Source: Cylindrotheca closterium (Eukaryota > Bacillariophyta > Bacillariophyceae > Bacillariales > Bacillariaceae). From it: a stretch of DNA of 64,000 bases. Positions 49,004 through 60,871 of the stretch are shown piece after piece. The notes below the pieces were generated by a model. The model did not search any database and had not been told where the DNA came from. It saw nothing but the letters and a program-made list of their open reading frames with translations. The stretch is from the NCBI GenBank assembly GCA_933822405.4, contig CAKOGP040001758.1, positions 743,134 through 807,133 of the forward strand, written 5' to 3'. The translations under genes were made by a program, and so were the position numbers. Numbering within the stretch: the first letter of the stretch is position 1; the number at the start of each line of letters is the position of its first letter.

Positions 49004-52000
49004 ATGAGTACCAACCAGTACATGATAATAACCTACACAGTCCTCAATCAAATGTGGAGATCAGCACGGCATTATCGCAGACTCCAGGCGGTCCCTGGAC
49101 GCTCTTCGCTAACTCCGCTTGGATATGCTTCGCGGGCGCAACATCCAATTTCTCAGCCGTCCATTCTCTTGCCCCCACCTTCTGTGACATCCTCCATGCT
49201 ATCAGTTTCATTCAGTTCCACCACATCTTCAGAGTCTGCACCTGCAGCCCCAAAGAGGATTACGAAGTCACAGATAATGTTTGAACGAACGAATGAGTTA
49301 CTTCGAACATCACCAGAATCAATCACATGGGAAATGAAAGACTGGAGACTAGCCGAAAAGTATTTACACGCACTATCTCGGCAGCCTTCCCATACCAGTG
49401 ACATTATTCGGTTATCATTTTCCTTACTGGAACGTATGGTGTTGATGGCAGAAAGGAATCCTGAGTTTCGTATGAATACAGAACATTTGAACATTATTGT
49501 CAACAAATGGAGGATAGGGACGCGATACAATGTAGTTCATCGAAAAAAGTATTCGGCACCGAAAGTATTGGCTATGATTGATGATTTTTGCGTTCGCATT
49601 CCAACGCTACGGCCAGATACCAAGACTTATGCCATGATCATGGCAGTGCAAACAAAACTAGACCCATCTCGAAGCCCAACCTTTTGCACCGAAATTCTGA
49701 ACCGAATGAAACCAGGTTCCTCAGCACCTCCCAATTCCATTGCACTGACAAACTTGATGGACGCCCATGTAAGAGGTCAAGGGAAAGATTTCACATTGTC
49801 CACCTTAGCCATTTTTGATCACATGGTGAACTCCTCGGATCGAACGATGCAACCGAACGTCAAGTCGTTAACTCGAGCTCTGGAGTCTTTGTTGACTAGT
49901 GGCTGGAAAAATGAAGAAGCGGTGCCTCACATGAATCGCGTATTGGGTGATATGCTAAGCAGGAAAGGCAGACTTCCCAACTCGCAGTTTCTGAGCTTGG
50001 CCCTTTCATTTTGTCTTGGTGATGAGGTGAAGCAGCGGAAATCCACACCTCAGCTGGCAGATGCTTTGATGACTGTGGTGGAAGAAAAGGCCAAGCGATA
50101 CCCGCAAATAGCGCCAGAAGGAGCTGCCTATGCCAATACGATAAATTTACTGGCCAAGAGTGATGATCTATCTGCTCCAGAACGTGCCGAGTATTGGCTG
50201 CAACAAATGCTGGCATCGTCCAAACGAAACAAGCCGAAAGTAGGTGAACCACGAGCAAGTCTATATACATCAGTTATTGCTGCATGGGAACGATCAGGGT
50301 TGCCCATTGCACCAACTCGGGCAGAAACTATCTTCGATGAAATGATGGAAAATACCACCAGTGTCACTCCGGGTGCATACTATCTTCTGATCTCGTTATG
50401 GTCCAAAAGTGACTTGCCAGAGGCTCCTGTAAAGGCAGAGGAAAAGCTGAGACAAATGATTGCAAAATCCAAGTACAACCCGAAACTTGTTCCATCTCTT
50501 CTGTCATTTGTCAATGTCATATCCGCGTGGAAAAGAAGTACCGTCGATGAGGCGCCAGAACGAGCACATGCCATTTTAGATCTCTTACTCGATGTCAAAG
50601 CGAGGAATTCGCATGTTGAACTCAATGAGATTCCGTTCAACATCGTCATCAATGCTTGGGCGTCAAGTGGGTCGAATTTGGCTGAAGCAAAGGTTGATGA
50701 GATCATCAGCCGTATGAATGCTCAGGCTTCAAGCAACCCTGGTGCCGCACCGTCGATAGTTACCGCTCTGAGTGCAATGAAGTGTTTATCATGCATTGGT
50801 GATGGACCCAAGAAAACGTTGAAGCTGTTGGACATGATGGACAGTGGCATCAGAAATGGAAACACAAGCAACCAGCATCTTCGTTCCCGCCTTTATGAAG
50901 AGGCGCTTAAGCTTTGGCAAAAGTCAACGTTAGCGGACGCCCCTCAGCAAGCGGAACAAATCCTTCACCGATACCTTGCAGAGCCAAATAGGTATCAGAA
51001 TACCAAAACGACAAAGGCATGCTTTGAAATTGTATTGGAACTTTGGCAGGCCGATGGCTCCGCAGAAGCATCAGAACGACTCGAATCATGCCTCAAAGAG
51101 CTGGAGCGAAGAGCAGACGATCTTTTGAAAAGCGGATCAAATGTTGAACTTTACGCCTTTCTCGCCCAGTCATTGGCGAGAAGTGGTTTACCGAAGGCCG
51201 CGACCCGCGCCGAAAGTGTTCTTGATTTGATTACTGAGCGAGTTTCCTATGCAGATCGACGATTAACGGAAGCCACCATCTCTCATACCCTCGATACATT
51301 TGCATTCCTTGGTAACTTTGAACGTTTGGAAATATTCTTGAGCAGCATGGGGAAAGGTCTTTCTCACGGTGCTGGAAGCGACAAAATTCCAAACACTTAC
51401 TACAGTACAATTTCTGCACTTGTGAATATCAACGAAATGCATACTGCTCACCGAGTCTTACTAGCAATGGTTCATGGTTTCAATGAAAGTGGTTCCTCGA
51501 TAAAACCAACGGCACGGTGTTTCGGGCCCATCATGAAGGGTTATGCAGATGCTGGCGAACACGAGAAGGTCCATGATCTATGGACCCAACTCAATCAAAT
51601 CCAATCCGAAAACAGTGAGGATCCAGATTTCTTTCCAAGCACGAGTATTCTTGCAGCATTGTGCAAAAGTGAACCTCGAAATGCGATACGAGACCATGCT
51701 ATTCTGCACCACTTACTCGAACAGTCGCAAGTCAACGATGACGATACACCTGACGCTGAATTGATCTACTCTGTTCTCGATGCTTTAGTGCAAAGCAGGG
51801 ACTCGAATGCTGGAAGTAGTGCGGAAATGACTTTATTGAAAATGCAGGAGTTGTACGAAGAAGGTCGTTTGGCACAACCAACTTTTCAAGCATTCCAAAA
51901 GGCTATTGATTGTTGGGCATTTGCAGATATGGATGGTTCAACGGAGCGTGCAGAAAGATTGCTACACTTTGCAGAAGCATTGTCAGATGATGGTGACCTT

Positions 52001-53050
52001 CACCTTAGACCAACTTATGAAGGTTATAAGTCTGTTATCAGTGCATGGGCCACATCTCATATGAATGAAGCACCAGAGCGTATTCAGAGGCATATCCGGA
52101 AGATTAAACAGCGACATGACATGGGAGAGGAGGAATTCAAGATAGATAGCGAAATCTACGCTTCCTTGATAAAAGCGTATGCAAATAGCGGAAGGGATGA
52201 TGCGACCTTGATGGCACAGACTGTTTTCGACAATACTCCCGTTGAATACAAAACCACCATACTTTTCAATGCTCTGATTGCAGCGCAGGGAGGCGATGCA
52301 CTACAAGCAGAAGCAATTCTCAATCAAATGCATGAAAAGTACCTCGCCGGAGACGTGAATTCGAAACCAAATACAAAAACCTTCAACAATCTCATTTCGT
52401 CGTGGTCAAAGTCTGGAAGTCCGATGGCACCATGGAGGGCTGATAGTATCTTCAAGCGCATGGAAAAGCTTAGTAACAGCGGGCAACTAGATGTCAAACC
52501 AGACGGTGAAACATTTGATACTGTCATTGCGACGCTATCAAACGATTGGGGTGCAGATGCTGCCAGCAAGGTTGATCGTTACTTGGAGCTGATGAGGGAT
52601 TACTTCCACTCGGGTCCTTCTGACTGCATGCCAAGTGTCGTTGCGTATACGTCTGCAATCCGGGCTTGGGGTTCAAATATTGACGATCCTCGCGCGGTGC
52701 TGAGAGCGAAAGCGTTGCTAGACGAAATGCATGAACTGGCTGGAGCAGGGGCAACAAGCGTGAAGCCAGACCAAAATACCTATCTTGTGTACCTAGATGC
52801 ACTCTCCAAGAGTGCTGTTGAAGGAAAGGAGGGGCTAGCGCAAGATGCACTGATATCCATGCAAGAGAACGGTGTTCAACCAGATGATGACCTTCTAATC
52901 GTCCTTCAACGCTGCTCTATACCGGTCGGTGCTGCGGCAACATCGTTTTCAGTTTCAATGAATGAGGAGCCAGGAGAGTTTTCTGATGTTTCGACGAGTG
53001 ACCAAGACGATCCGCTTGGGGACAAGCTTAACTCACTGCGACGACGATAG
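49004..53050 (+). CDS. Pentatricopeptide-repeat (PPR) protein, probably mitochondrial
   Basis: 1,348 aa, single exon. PPR proteins bind organelle RNA and guide its processing, editing or translation (family knowledge). The length is made of about 30 degenerate 35-residue PPRs, e.g. YTSVIAAWERSGLPIAPTRA, FNIVINAWASSGSNLAEAKV, FNNLISSWSKSGSPMAPWRA, YASLIKAYANSGRDDATLMA. The recurring xxW-x-x-S-G-x-x-x-A start is the style of stramenopile PPR arrays. An internal ATG at 49052 opens MWRSARHYRRLQAVPGRSS, an Arg-rich, acid-free presequence typical of mitochondrial import, and may be the true start. No second catalytic domain (no SMR, DYW or RAP seen). Stops of this gene and the E2 gene are 73 bp apart. 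Confidence 0.9.
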   Translation: MSTNQYMIITYTVLNQMWRSARHYRRLQAVPGRSSLTPLGYASRAQHPISQPSILLPPPSVTSSMLSVSFSSTTSSESAPAAPKRITKSQIMFERTNELLRTSPESITWEMKDWRLAEKYLHALSRQPSHTSDIIRLSFSLLERMVLMAERNPEFRMNTEHLNIIVNKWRIGTRYNVVHRKKYSAPKVLAMIDDFCVRIPTLRPDTKTYAMIMAVQTKLDPSRSPTFCTEILNRMKPGSSAPPNSIALTNLMDAHVRGQGKDFTLSTLAIFDHMVNSSDRTMQPNVKSLTRALESLLTSGWKNEEAVPHMNRVLGDMLSRKGRLPNSQFLSLALSFCLGDEVKQRKSTPQLADALMTVVEEKAKRYPQIAPEGAAYANTINLLAKSDDLSAPERAEYWLQQMLASSKRNKPKVGEPRASLYTSVIAAWERSGLPIAPTRAETIFDEMMENTTSVTPGAYYLLISLWSKSDLPEAPVKAEEKLRQMIAKSKYNPKLVPSLLSFVNVISAWKRSTVDEAPERAHAILDLLLDVKARNSHVELNEIPFNIVINAWASSGSNLAEAKVDEIISRMNAQASSNPGAAPSIVTALSAMKCLSCIGDGPKKTLKLLDMMDSGIRNGNTSNQHLRSRLYEEALKLWQKSTLADAPQQAEQILHRYLAEPNRYQNTKTTKACFEIVLELWQADGSAEASERLESCLKELERRADDLLKSGSNVELYAFLAQSLARSGLPKAATRAESVLDLITERVSYADRRLTEATISHTLDTFAFLGNFERLEIFLSSMGKGLSHGAGSDKIPNTYYSTISALVNINEMHTAHRVLLAMVHGFNESGSSIKPTARCFGPIMKGYADAGEHEKVHDLWTQLNQIQSENSEDPDFFPSTSILAALCKSEPRNAIRDHAILHHLLEQSQVNDDDTPDAELIYSVLDALVQSRDSNAGSSAEMTLLKMQELYEEGRLAQPTFQAFQKAIDCWAFADMDGSTERAERLLHFAEALSDDGDLHLRPTYEGYKSVISAWATSHMNEAPERIQRHIRKIKQRHDMGEEEFKIDSEIYASLIKAYANSGRDDATLMAQTVFDNTPVEYKTTILFNALIAAQGGDALQAEAILNQMHEKYLAGDVNSKPNTKTFNNLISSWSKSGSPMAPWRADSIFKRMEKLSNSGQLDVKPDGETFDTVIATLSNDWGADAASKVDRYLELMRDYFHSGPSDCMPSVVAYTSAIRAWGSNIDDPRAVLRAKALLDEMHELAGAGATSVKPDQNTYLVYLDALSKSAVEGKEGLAQDALISMQENGVQPDDDLLIVLQRCSIPVGAAATSFSVSMNEEPGEFSDVSTSDQDDPLGDKLNSLRRR

Positions 53051-53123
53051 ACCAACAGCCAGCGAAAAGAAAAGGGTTTGATATTACAGCATCTAGTATA
53101 CTATGTAGCGGTTATGTCCTCTC

Positions 53124-55361
53124 CTAGGCAGAAACCTTGTCTAGTTCATTTTCCATGATGTTCTTGAGAGTTCGTAGGAAGAGGGCTGCATCAGCACCAT
53201 AGATTTGACGGTGATCACATGTGAGTGTGATGGTCATCTTGCGAACCTTTTTCAATCCAAGAATTGATTGACTGCATGGAACAACAGCGTCTTGAGTACC
53301 ACCAACGGCGAGGATTGCTCCTTGTCCTTCGGAAAGAAGAGATCCGAAGTCCGTGACACCGAACATACCCATATTGGAAATAGTGAATGTCCCGCTGGTG
53401 TATTCAGCGGAGGAGAGAGTTCCGCTCTTGGCCTTTCCGACAAGCTCCTTCCAGTTCTCAGCCAATTCAGCTACTGGTCGCTCGTTGGCGTAGTTCAGAG
53501 TTGGGGTAATGAGACCTCCATCAATGGCGACAGCCATAGCAATGTTGATGTCCTTCTTGAAGAGAGTACCGCCGCCATCTTGGGCAGAGTATGCGCTGTT
53601 GATGATGGGGTGCCTCTCAATACCAAGGGCGACAGCCTTTGCGATCAAAGCCGAAACAGAGATTCCACTTGGCTTGACCTTTTGGTAAAGGGCTTCGAAG
53701 GCAGTCATTTCAATGTCAGTGCTGACACGGAAGGCAGGAACAGTGAGGGTTCCAACCATATTGTTGCTGACAGCCTTTTGCATGCCAGTGAAAGGTACGA
53801 AGCCTTCTGGAAGTTCTGGGGCAGGAGCTCCAGTCGCAGCGCTCTTCTTACGTTCGGGTTGTTTCTCCCCAGTGGCCATCTTGACATCATCAAGGGTGAC
53901 ACGTCCAAAAGATCCGGTTCCTTGGATGGTAGAAAGATCGAGCTTAGCCTTCTTGGCAGCAACACGAGCCATAGGAGTTGCAGCAATGACACCTGGCGCT
54001 GGAGTCCATGCAGGCTTTGCTGGAGCAGCAGCCTTCTTGGCTGGGGCAGAAGCACCACCAGCGGATGCTGCTTCAACATCACCGGCAGTGACTCTTCCGT
54101 TGGGTCCAGTTCCTGCGACGGTCGAAATATCAATACCCTTTTCTTCAGCCAACTTCTTGGCCATTGGAGAAGCAACAACACGGTCTCCAGTAGCAACAGC
54201 TGGTGCTGCAGCAACCTTCTTTGGAGCGGCTGCAGCAGCAGCAGCAGGTGCCGCAGCTCCAGCAGGGGCGGCAGCAGCAGGTACAGGGGCGCCAGAAAGG
54301 GATGCTGCATATGCTTTGAGAGCAGGGATGTCTGCCTCGTTGGCGGCGATGAGTGCAACTGGGGCACCGACGGCTCCACTGTCTCCTTCCTCAGTAATGA
54401 TAGCGGCAAGGAAACCTTCATCGAAAGCTTCTACATCCATATCGGCCTTGTCACTTTCGACAACCATGATGGCTTCACCAGCTTCAATCGGATCACCTTC
54501 AGCCTTGAGCCAGGAGACAACCTTTCCTTCCTTCATGGTGGACGAAAGAGCAGGCATATCAATTTGGCTGAATTCAACATCTGGCGGGCCAGCAGCTGAT
54601 GCTCCTGTGGTAACGGGTGGCGACAATGAAATTGGTTTAGAAACAAACATTGCAAGAGAGGCCTCGTCGGGCACAAGAATACCAACAGGAGCACCAACAT
54701 CAGCCATCTCGCCCTCTCCCTTCACAATCTTGGCAAGGTAGCCGTCTTCAAAGGCTTCTACATCCATGTCAGCCTTGTCACTCTCCACAACCATGAGAGC
54801 TTCTCCAGCTTCCACGTAGTCGCCTTCTTTCTTGAGCCATTCGACGACCTTGCCTTCGCTCATGGTGGAGGATAGGGCTGGCATGAAAATTTCTGTAGTT
54901 TCGACAGACTCACCTCCAGCAGGAGCTGCCTCCTCAGTAGCGGCGGGAGCGGCTGTTTCACCAACACCTCCAGCAGCGACAGCTGCAATATCATCTTCAG
55001 AAGTTGCAATGAGGGCAACAGCTTCTCCAACAGGGGCGATCTCACCCTCTCCGACAATGATCTTGGCAATGAAACCATCTTCGAATGCCTCGACGTCCAT
55101 GTCGGCCTTGTCACTTTCAACAACCATGATGGCTTCACCGGCTTCGATTTCATCTCCCTCGCTCTTCAACCAAGAAACAACCTTTCCTTCTTTCATTGTA
55201 GAAGACAAAGCAGGCATCAAAATCTTGGCACCTTCAGCAAATAGCTGAGTCGAAGATTGCGATCCATAGTTGACCGAAGGAGACTGCTTCACAACTCCAA
55301 AGGCAGATACCTCATATTGAAATGCCAAGAGGCAGAGCAGAGCAACAGCAAATCTGGCCAT
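53124..55361 (-). CDS. Plastid pyruvate dehydrogenase E2 (dihydrolipoamide acetyltransferase)
   Basis: 745 aa from ATG 55361 (an in-frame extension upstream to 55565 lacks a plausible presequence). It transfers the acetyl group to CoA in the plastid PDH complex, feeding fatty-acid synthesis. The head MARFAVALLCLLAFQYEVSA|FGVV is a signal peptide with the diatom A-F plastid motif. Three lipoyl domains carry ESDKADMD with lipoyl Lys at 85, 196 and 305. Two separate E3/E1-binding domains follow (VVASPMAKKLAEEKGID and IAATPMARVAAKKAKLDLS, about 395-500), then the catalytic domain (about 530-745). The active site is DHRQIYGADAA, as in plant plastid E2 (Tyr where mitochondrial E2 has Asp), supporting plastid rather than mitochondrial location. 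Ala/Pro-rich hinges link the domains. Confidence 0.92.
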   Translation of the reverse strand: MARFAVALLCLLAFQYEVSAFGVVKQSPSVNYGSQSSTQLFAEGAKILMPALSSTMKEGKVVSWLKSEGDEIEAGEAIMVVESDKADMDVEAFEDGFIAKIIVGEGEIAPVGEAVALIATSEDDIAAVAAGGVGETAAPAATEEAAPAGGESVETTEIFMPALSSTMSEGKVVEWLKKEGDYVEAGEALMVVESDKADMDVEAFEDGYLAKIVKGEGEMADVGAPVGILVPDEASLAMFVSKPISLSPPVTTGASAAGPPDVEFSQIDMPALSSTMKEGKVVSWLKAEGDPIEAGEAIMVVESDKADMDVEAFDEGFLAAIITEEGDSGAVGAPVALIAANEADIPALKAYAASLSGAPVPAAAAPAGAAAPAAAAAAAPKKVAAAPAVATGDRVVASPMAKKLAEEKGIDISTVAGTGPNGRVTAGDVEAASAGGASAPAKKAAAPAKPAWTPAPGVIAATPMARVAAKKAKLDLSTIQGTGSFGRVTLDDVKMATGEKQPERKKSAATGAPAPELPEGFVPFTGMQKAVSNNMVGTLTVPAFRVSTDIEMTAFEALYQKVKPSGISVSALIAKAVALGIERHPIINSAYSAQDGGGTLFKKDINIAMAVAIDGGLITPTLNYANERPVAELAENWKELVGKAKSGTLSSAEYTSGTFTISNMGMFGVTDFGSLLSEGQGAILAVGGTQDAVVPCSQSILGLKKVRKMTITLTCDHRQIYGADAALFLRTLKNIMENELDKVSA

Positions 55362-55775
55362 TTTGAATATCGAATACCGGTATGATGGTACTGTAGGTGA
55401 GAAAAACAAAGACCCAAGCCGAATATCCTCGAGCCAAAGTTGATGTCGACAATACCGGTCTGTCAAAAAGCTACGTACACCATCCCAAACGTTCAAAACG
55501 TACGAAAACACACGACACACGTCAACAATTTGAGTCCCGCATTTCAGATTTACTTGCTCAGCCAATCAGACAAGACATAACTCGTGATTGGGATTCACTA
55601 CATACGTCAGTAGCACATCATACCCCCTCTAAAATCGAGCCTCCATCAGATATCAGATAACGGTCAATGGACAAGATCCGAAATGAGCCACCTCGATTTT
55701 CGTTTAAATTCACAGCGACCGTCACAAACCGCTGCATACTCCTCCAGTGACTGCTATCTATAGATTCAATCAATT
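55362..55775. promoter_or_regulatory. Divergent promoter, plastid E2 / FabZ
   Basis: 414 bp between start codons. ATACCGGTAT (a 10-bp palindrome) is at 55374-55383, close to the E2 start, and ATACCGGT at 55452-55459. The motif recurs at 56558-56567 upstream of the ketol-acid reductoisomerase gene. No separate gene here; a plus-strand ORF at 55397-55660 has no pattern. Confidence 0.5.
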
Positions 55776-56390
55776 ATGAAGATCGCACTCCTCCTTGCAT
55801 CATTGGCATGTGCCAACGCATTCGTTGCCCCATCCACCAATAGCTTTGCCACATCCACAACAACTCTGTTCGAAGAGGCCGAAGCAGCCGAAGAGGCTTC
55901 TGAAATGATGGGTGCTGCAGCCATCTCTGCCTTGACCTCTACCGTCAGCACTGTCTACACTACTGAAGATGTCGACAACTTCCTTCCGCATCGATACCCA
56001 TTCGCTCTTGTCGATAAGGTCGTCGAAATTGAAGCTGGCAAGAAGGCTGTTGGAATCAAGTGCGTTACCAAAAACGAGGAATTCTTCAATGGGCACTTCC
56101 CCGGTAAGCCAATCATGCCAGGAGTTCTTCAAGTAGAGGCCATGGCCCAACTTGCTGGAGTTGTCATGGCTGGTTTGGACGGAGCAGAACCTGGAGCCAT
56201 CTTCTTTTTCGGAGGTGCCGATGGTGTCAAATGGAAGAAACCTGTTGTTCCTGGAGATGTTCTTGTAATGGAAGTAGAAATTTTGAAGTTCAACAAGAGA
56301 TTTGGAATCTGTAAGGCTACCGCAAAGGGATACGTTGATGGAAAGATCGCTGTTGAAGTCGCCGAAATGACTTTTGCTCAAGCCAAGTAA
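55776..56390 (+). CDS. fabZ: Plastid 3-hydroxyacyl-ACP dehydratase FabZ
   Basis: 204 aa, single exon. It dehydrates 3-hydroxyacyl-ACP in each elongation round of plastid type II fatty-acid synthesis. MKIALLLASLACANA|FVAP is a signal peptide ending in the A-F plastid motif, then a transit region to about residue 62. The hot-dog domain has FLPHRYPFALVDKV, GHFPGKPIMPGVLQVEAMAQ with catalytic His107 and Glu121, and KWKKPVVPGDVLVMEVEI. All expected landmarks are present. Its head-to-head partner supplies acetyl-CoA for the same pathway. Confidence 0.93.
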   Translation: MKIALLLASLACANAFVAPSTNSFATSTTTLFEEAEAAEEASEMMGAAAISALTSTVSTVYTTEDVDNFLPHRYPFALVDKVVEIEAGKKAVGIKCVTKNEEFFNGHFPGKPIMPGVLQVEAMAQLAGVVMAGLDGAEPGAIFFFGGADGVKWKKPVVPGDVLVMEVEILKFNKRFGICKATAKGYVDGKIAVEVAEMTFAQAK

Positions 56391-56862
56391 ACATGTTTTA
56401 AAATTAAAAAAAAAGCTATTGTATATTTTATTTGCATGGAACCCATTGATTATAATCTTTGCTGTTAGAAGCGATTGTGTAACTACGCCAACTATAACGG
56501 TATGGTTGACGTAATGGAGACTTGATGACCGACCATGATTTCATTTGCCAAATCATCATACCGGTATCATTGCAAAGTCATAGTAGTCGAATCACAGTAG
56601 TCGAATCGAATCAATCCAAATGAAAAAATCCATGTTGTGATGTTTGGTTGATGGGAGAAGCCGTCGTCCGTATTTTCAAATCTTGTGGCTGTGAGAGAAA
56701 TTTGCATTCTCATTATTTCCACGTTGAACTACCGTAGACCACTGCCATCAACCGTCTTGCCGCCATTCCTCGGTGATGGGGTCCTTCCAACCCAAGAAAA
56801 GTTCAAGCAAAACCTTTCCCCGACTTTTCTTCGACGGCTCATAACATCATCATCACAACACC
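56391..56862. promoter_or_regulatory. Spacer: FabZ 3' end and ketol-acid reductoisomerase promoter
   Basis: 472 bp. ATACCGGTAT at 56558-56567, about 300 bp upstream of the start. TAGTCGAATC occurs twice around 56584-56606, followed by GAATC. No gene seen. Confidence 0.45.
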
Positions 56863-58747
<1,885 letters not shown>

Positions 58748-58983
58748 ATGAATAAAAGCATATTGTATATCCTATTGTCTGAAGAAACGACGCAATGTCA
58801 TCTGTCATATAGCTTCATAAGTTCTGTCCTTCATTTTCCGTCGACAAACTCCAATCTACCACATGAAAACAAGCAAACCATTTCAGTACAGTCAGCGGGT
58901 CTGTCTGTGGCACGTTTCATCATTTCTCCATCCATTTTTTCTCAAAGAACAACACACTATACTTTGCGTCATCACGTTTGAAG

Positions 58984-60673
58984 ATGGGCTACGAAGGAAA
59001 GGTCCGAGGACGTCGGAAAGCTCCGTTTCCAAGGTCGATTCTAGACCGTCCATGTTTTCTGGAAGCACTCGACGAGGCTGGAATTTCGTTGAAACAAGTG
59101 CATGTTGACGCATTCTACCAAGCACTGCATCGAGAGCACTATCCTTCCCTTCCTGATTTTGTCAAAAGATATTACGAGAATGAGAAGAATGTCGTTGTTG
59201 AGAATGAAAAACCTCAGAGACAAAAGATTACCAAGCGGAAGAATCGCAACAAGCTCAATCTGCCAAAGAAACTTCTTCAGTTTCTGGAAACGACAAACGA
59301 TTTCGTCACCAAGACGTCAACGATAAAGGAAAGACACACCTCAATGGACAAGTCTACCACGAAACTAATAATTGAACTATATGACGGAATGGTTGTTGAA
59401 ACTGTTCTCATGCGATACGAAAGAAAAGGAGACGGCAGAGCATCCCTATGCGTCTCGTCTCAGGTTGGTTGTGCTATGGGTTGCACGTTCTGTGCAACTG
59501 GGACCATGGGATTGTCAGGAAACTTGACCACCGGGGAGATTCTAGAGCAATTGATCCATGCCGACGGTATCCTAGCGGAGGAGTTTGGCTTACGAGAAGA
59601 CAAATCGAAGAGGGTGGATTTCGTTCGATCTATTGTATTCATGGGTGCGACAAATAATGTCTGATTTCCGACTCGCTGAATGAACTCTGATGTCTCACGG
59701 TGATTTTTTTGTAGGAATGGGCGAACCTCTTGATAATTATTCCAACGTTGTAGGGGCTGCTCGGTCGATGATGGACAGGAGACGATGGAATATGGCGCAT
59801 GGACGTGTGACAATCTCAACCGTTGGTCTCGTTTCCCAGATCCGAAAGCTGACCAAAGAGCTTCCTGAGGTGTCCTTGGCGCTTTCATTGCATGCTCCCA
59901 ATCAGGATGCTCGCACAGCGATTGTACCCACTGCAGCTCGGTACCCGATTGAAGAATTGATCGATGCGCTTGACGGTCACATGACGGCCTATTTGGGAGA
60001 TCGACAAAACGACAAAGGAATTACAGTCGAAGAACGAATCAAAGAAAGTTCTAGACGTCGTGCCATGATCGAATACGTGATGCGTAAGGAACTTTCTCAA
60101 ATTGCGATATTTCTCTACATTTCGGAAGAAACCTCACTAACAGCTTGTTGCAATCGTTGTGTTTTGACAGTGGAAGGCGAGACTTCGTCCTTCGAATGCG
60201 CCCATCAGCTTGGAAAGCTATGCGAAAATCGTCACTTGGTGGTCAACTTGATTCCATACAATTCGACAGATGTCCGAGATAAACTTCGATGTCCATCGAA
60301 CGCTCACTTGCAAGAATTTCGAGACATTGTTGCCTCTTATGGATCCTTCTGCACCATCCGAAGAACTATGGGAGCCGATATTGCGAGTGCTTGTGGCCAA
60401 CTGGTGAAGAAGATCGACAAGGACGAGAGAAATGAAGCAATTGATATCGAAGATGTAGCCGGACCACAAAATTCGCTTGCTAATAAGACGAAGAAAGGCA
60501 AGGTATCAACACGGCAGGTAAAAACGAAAGCTGCCGAGCCATCTTCATCGAGTTGGATTGAATCCCTAGGAGAAGATGAATTGAATGTTTTGGAGAACAC
60601 TCTTTCAGTTGCATTGGGGATTTCTGCATCCTGTTTTCTCCTTTCAAGTTTGGTTTATTTCAAGAGAAGATGA
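58984..60673 (+). CDS. rlmN: RlmN-like radical-SAM RNA methyltransferase with C-terminal hydrophobic tail
   Basis: Exons 58984-59644, 59715-60083 and 60171-60673. Intron 1 (70 nt) joins RSIVFM to GMGEPLDNY. Intron 2, 60084-60170 (87 nt, GTAAGG...TTGACAG, with CTAAC branch-like sequence), is a multiple of three and open, so unspliced reading would insert 29 residues into IEYVM-LEGETS. The spliced protein is 510 aa. RlmN makes 2-methyladenosine in 23S rRNA and tRNA. Landmarks: [15 protein letters not shown], with the [4Fe-4S] cysteines C163, C167 and C170, [19 protein letters not shown], and [13 protein letters not shown] holding the methyl-carrier Cys. After a Lys-rich linker, [21 protein letters not shown] ends the protein as a tail-anchor-like segment, which bacterial RlmN lacks. 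No obvious plastid presequence. Confidence 0.88.
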
Positions 60674-60871
60674 GAATATTGTCCTTTTACATTTGGACAA
60701 AGATTTTCCTTTAGTAGTAGTATACCTGATTATGAGTAATCTCTTATATAGGCATGTAGAGTGGCAAATAGCTATGGATACCACTCCACAGATAGCAGGA
60801 CCCCAAGTCTATATATTGATTGCCATTGATACATGCTACCATCCCTTGGAATTCATTCTTATATTGCCCGT

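Noticed and set aside
53268..54741. Long plus-strand frames of 443 and 342 codons
   Set aside because: Both are antisense to the Ala/Lys-rich E2 gene and read as Ser/Gly/Ala low complexity. The lipoyl and catalytic motifs are on the minus strand.
55362..55565. Upstream extension of the E2 frame by 68 codons
   Set aside because: The signal peptide with its A-F motif starts at 55361; the extension is not presequence-like and contains no conserved residues.
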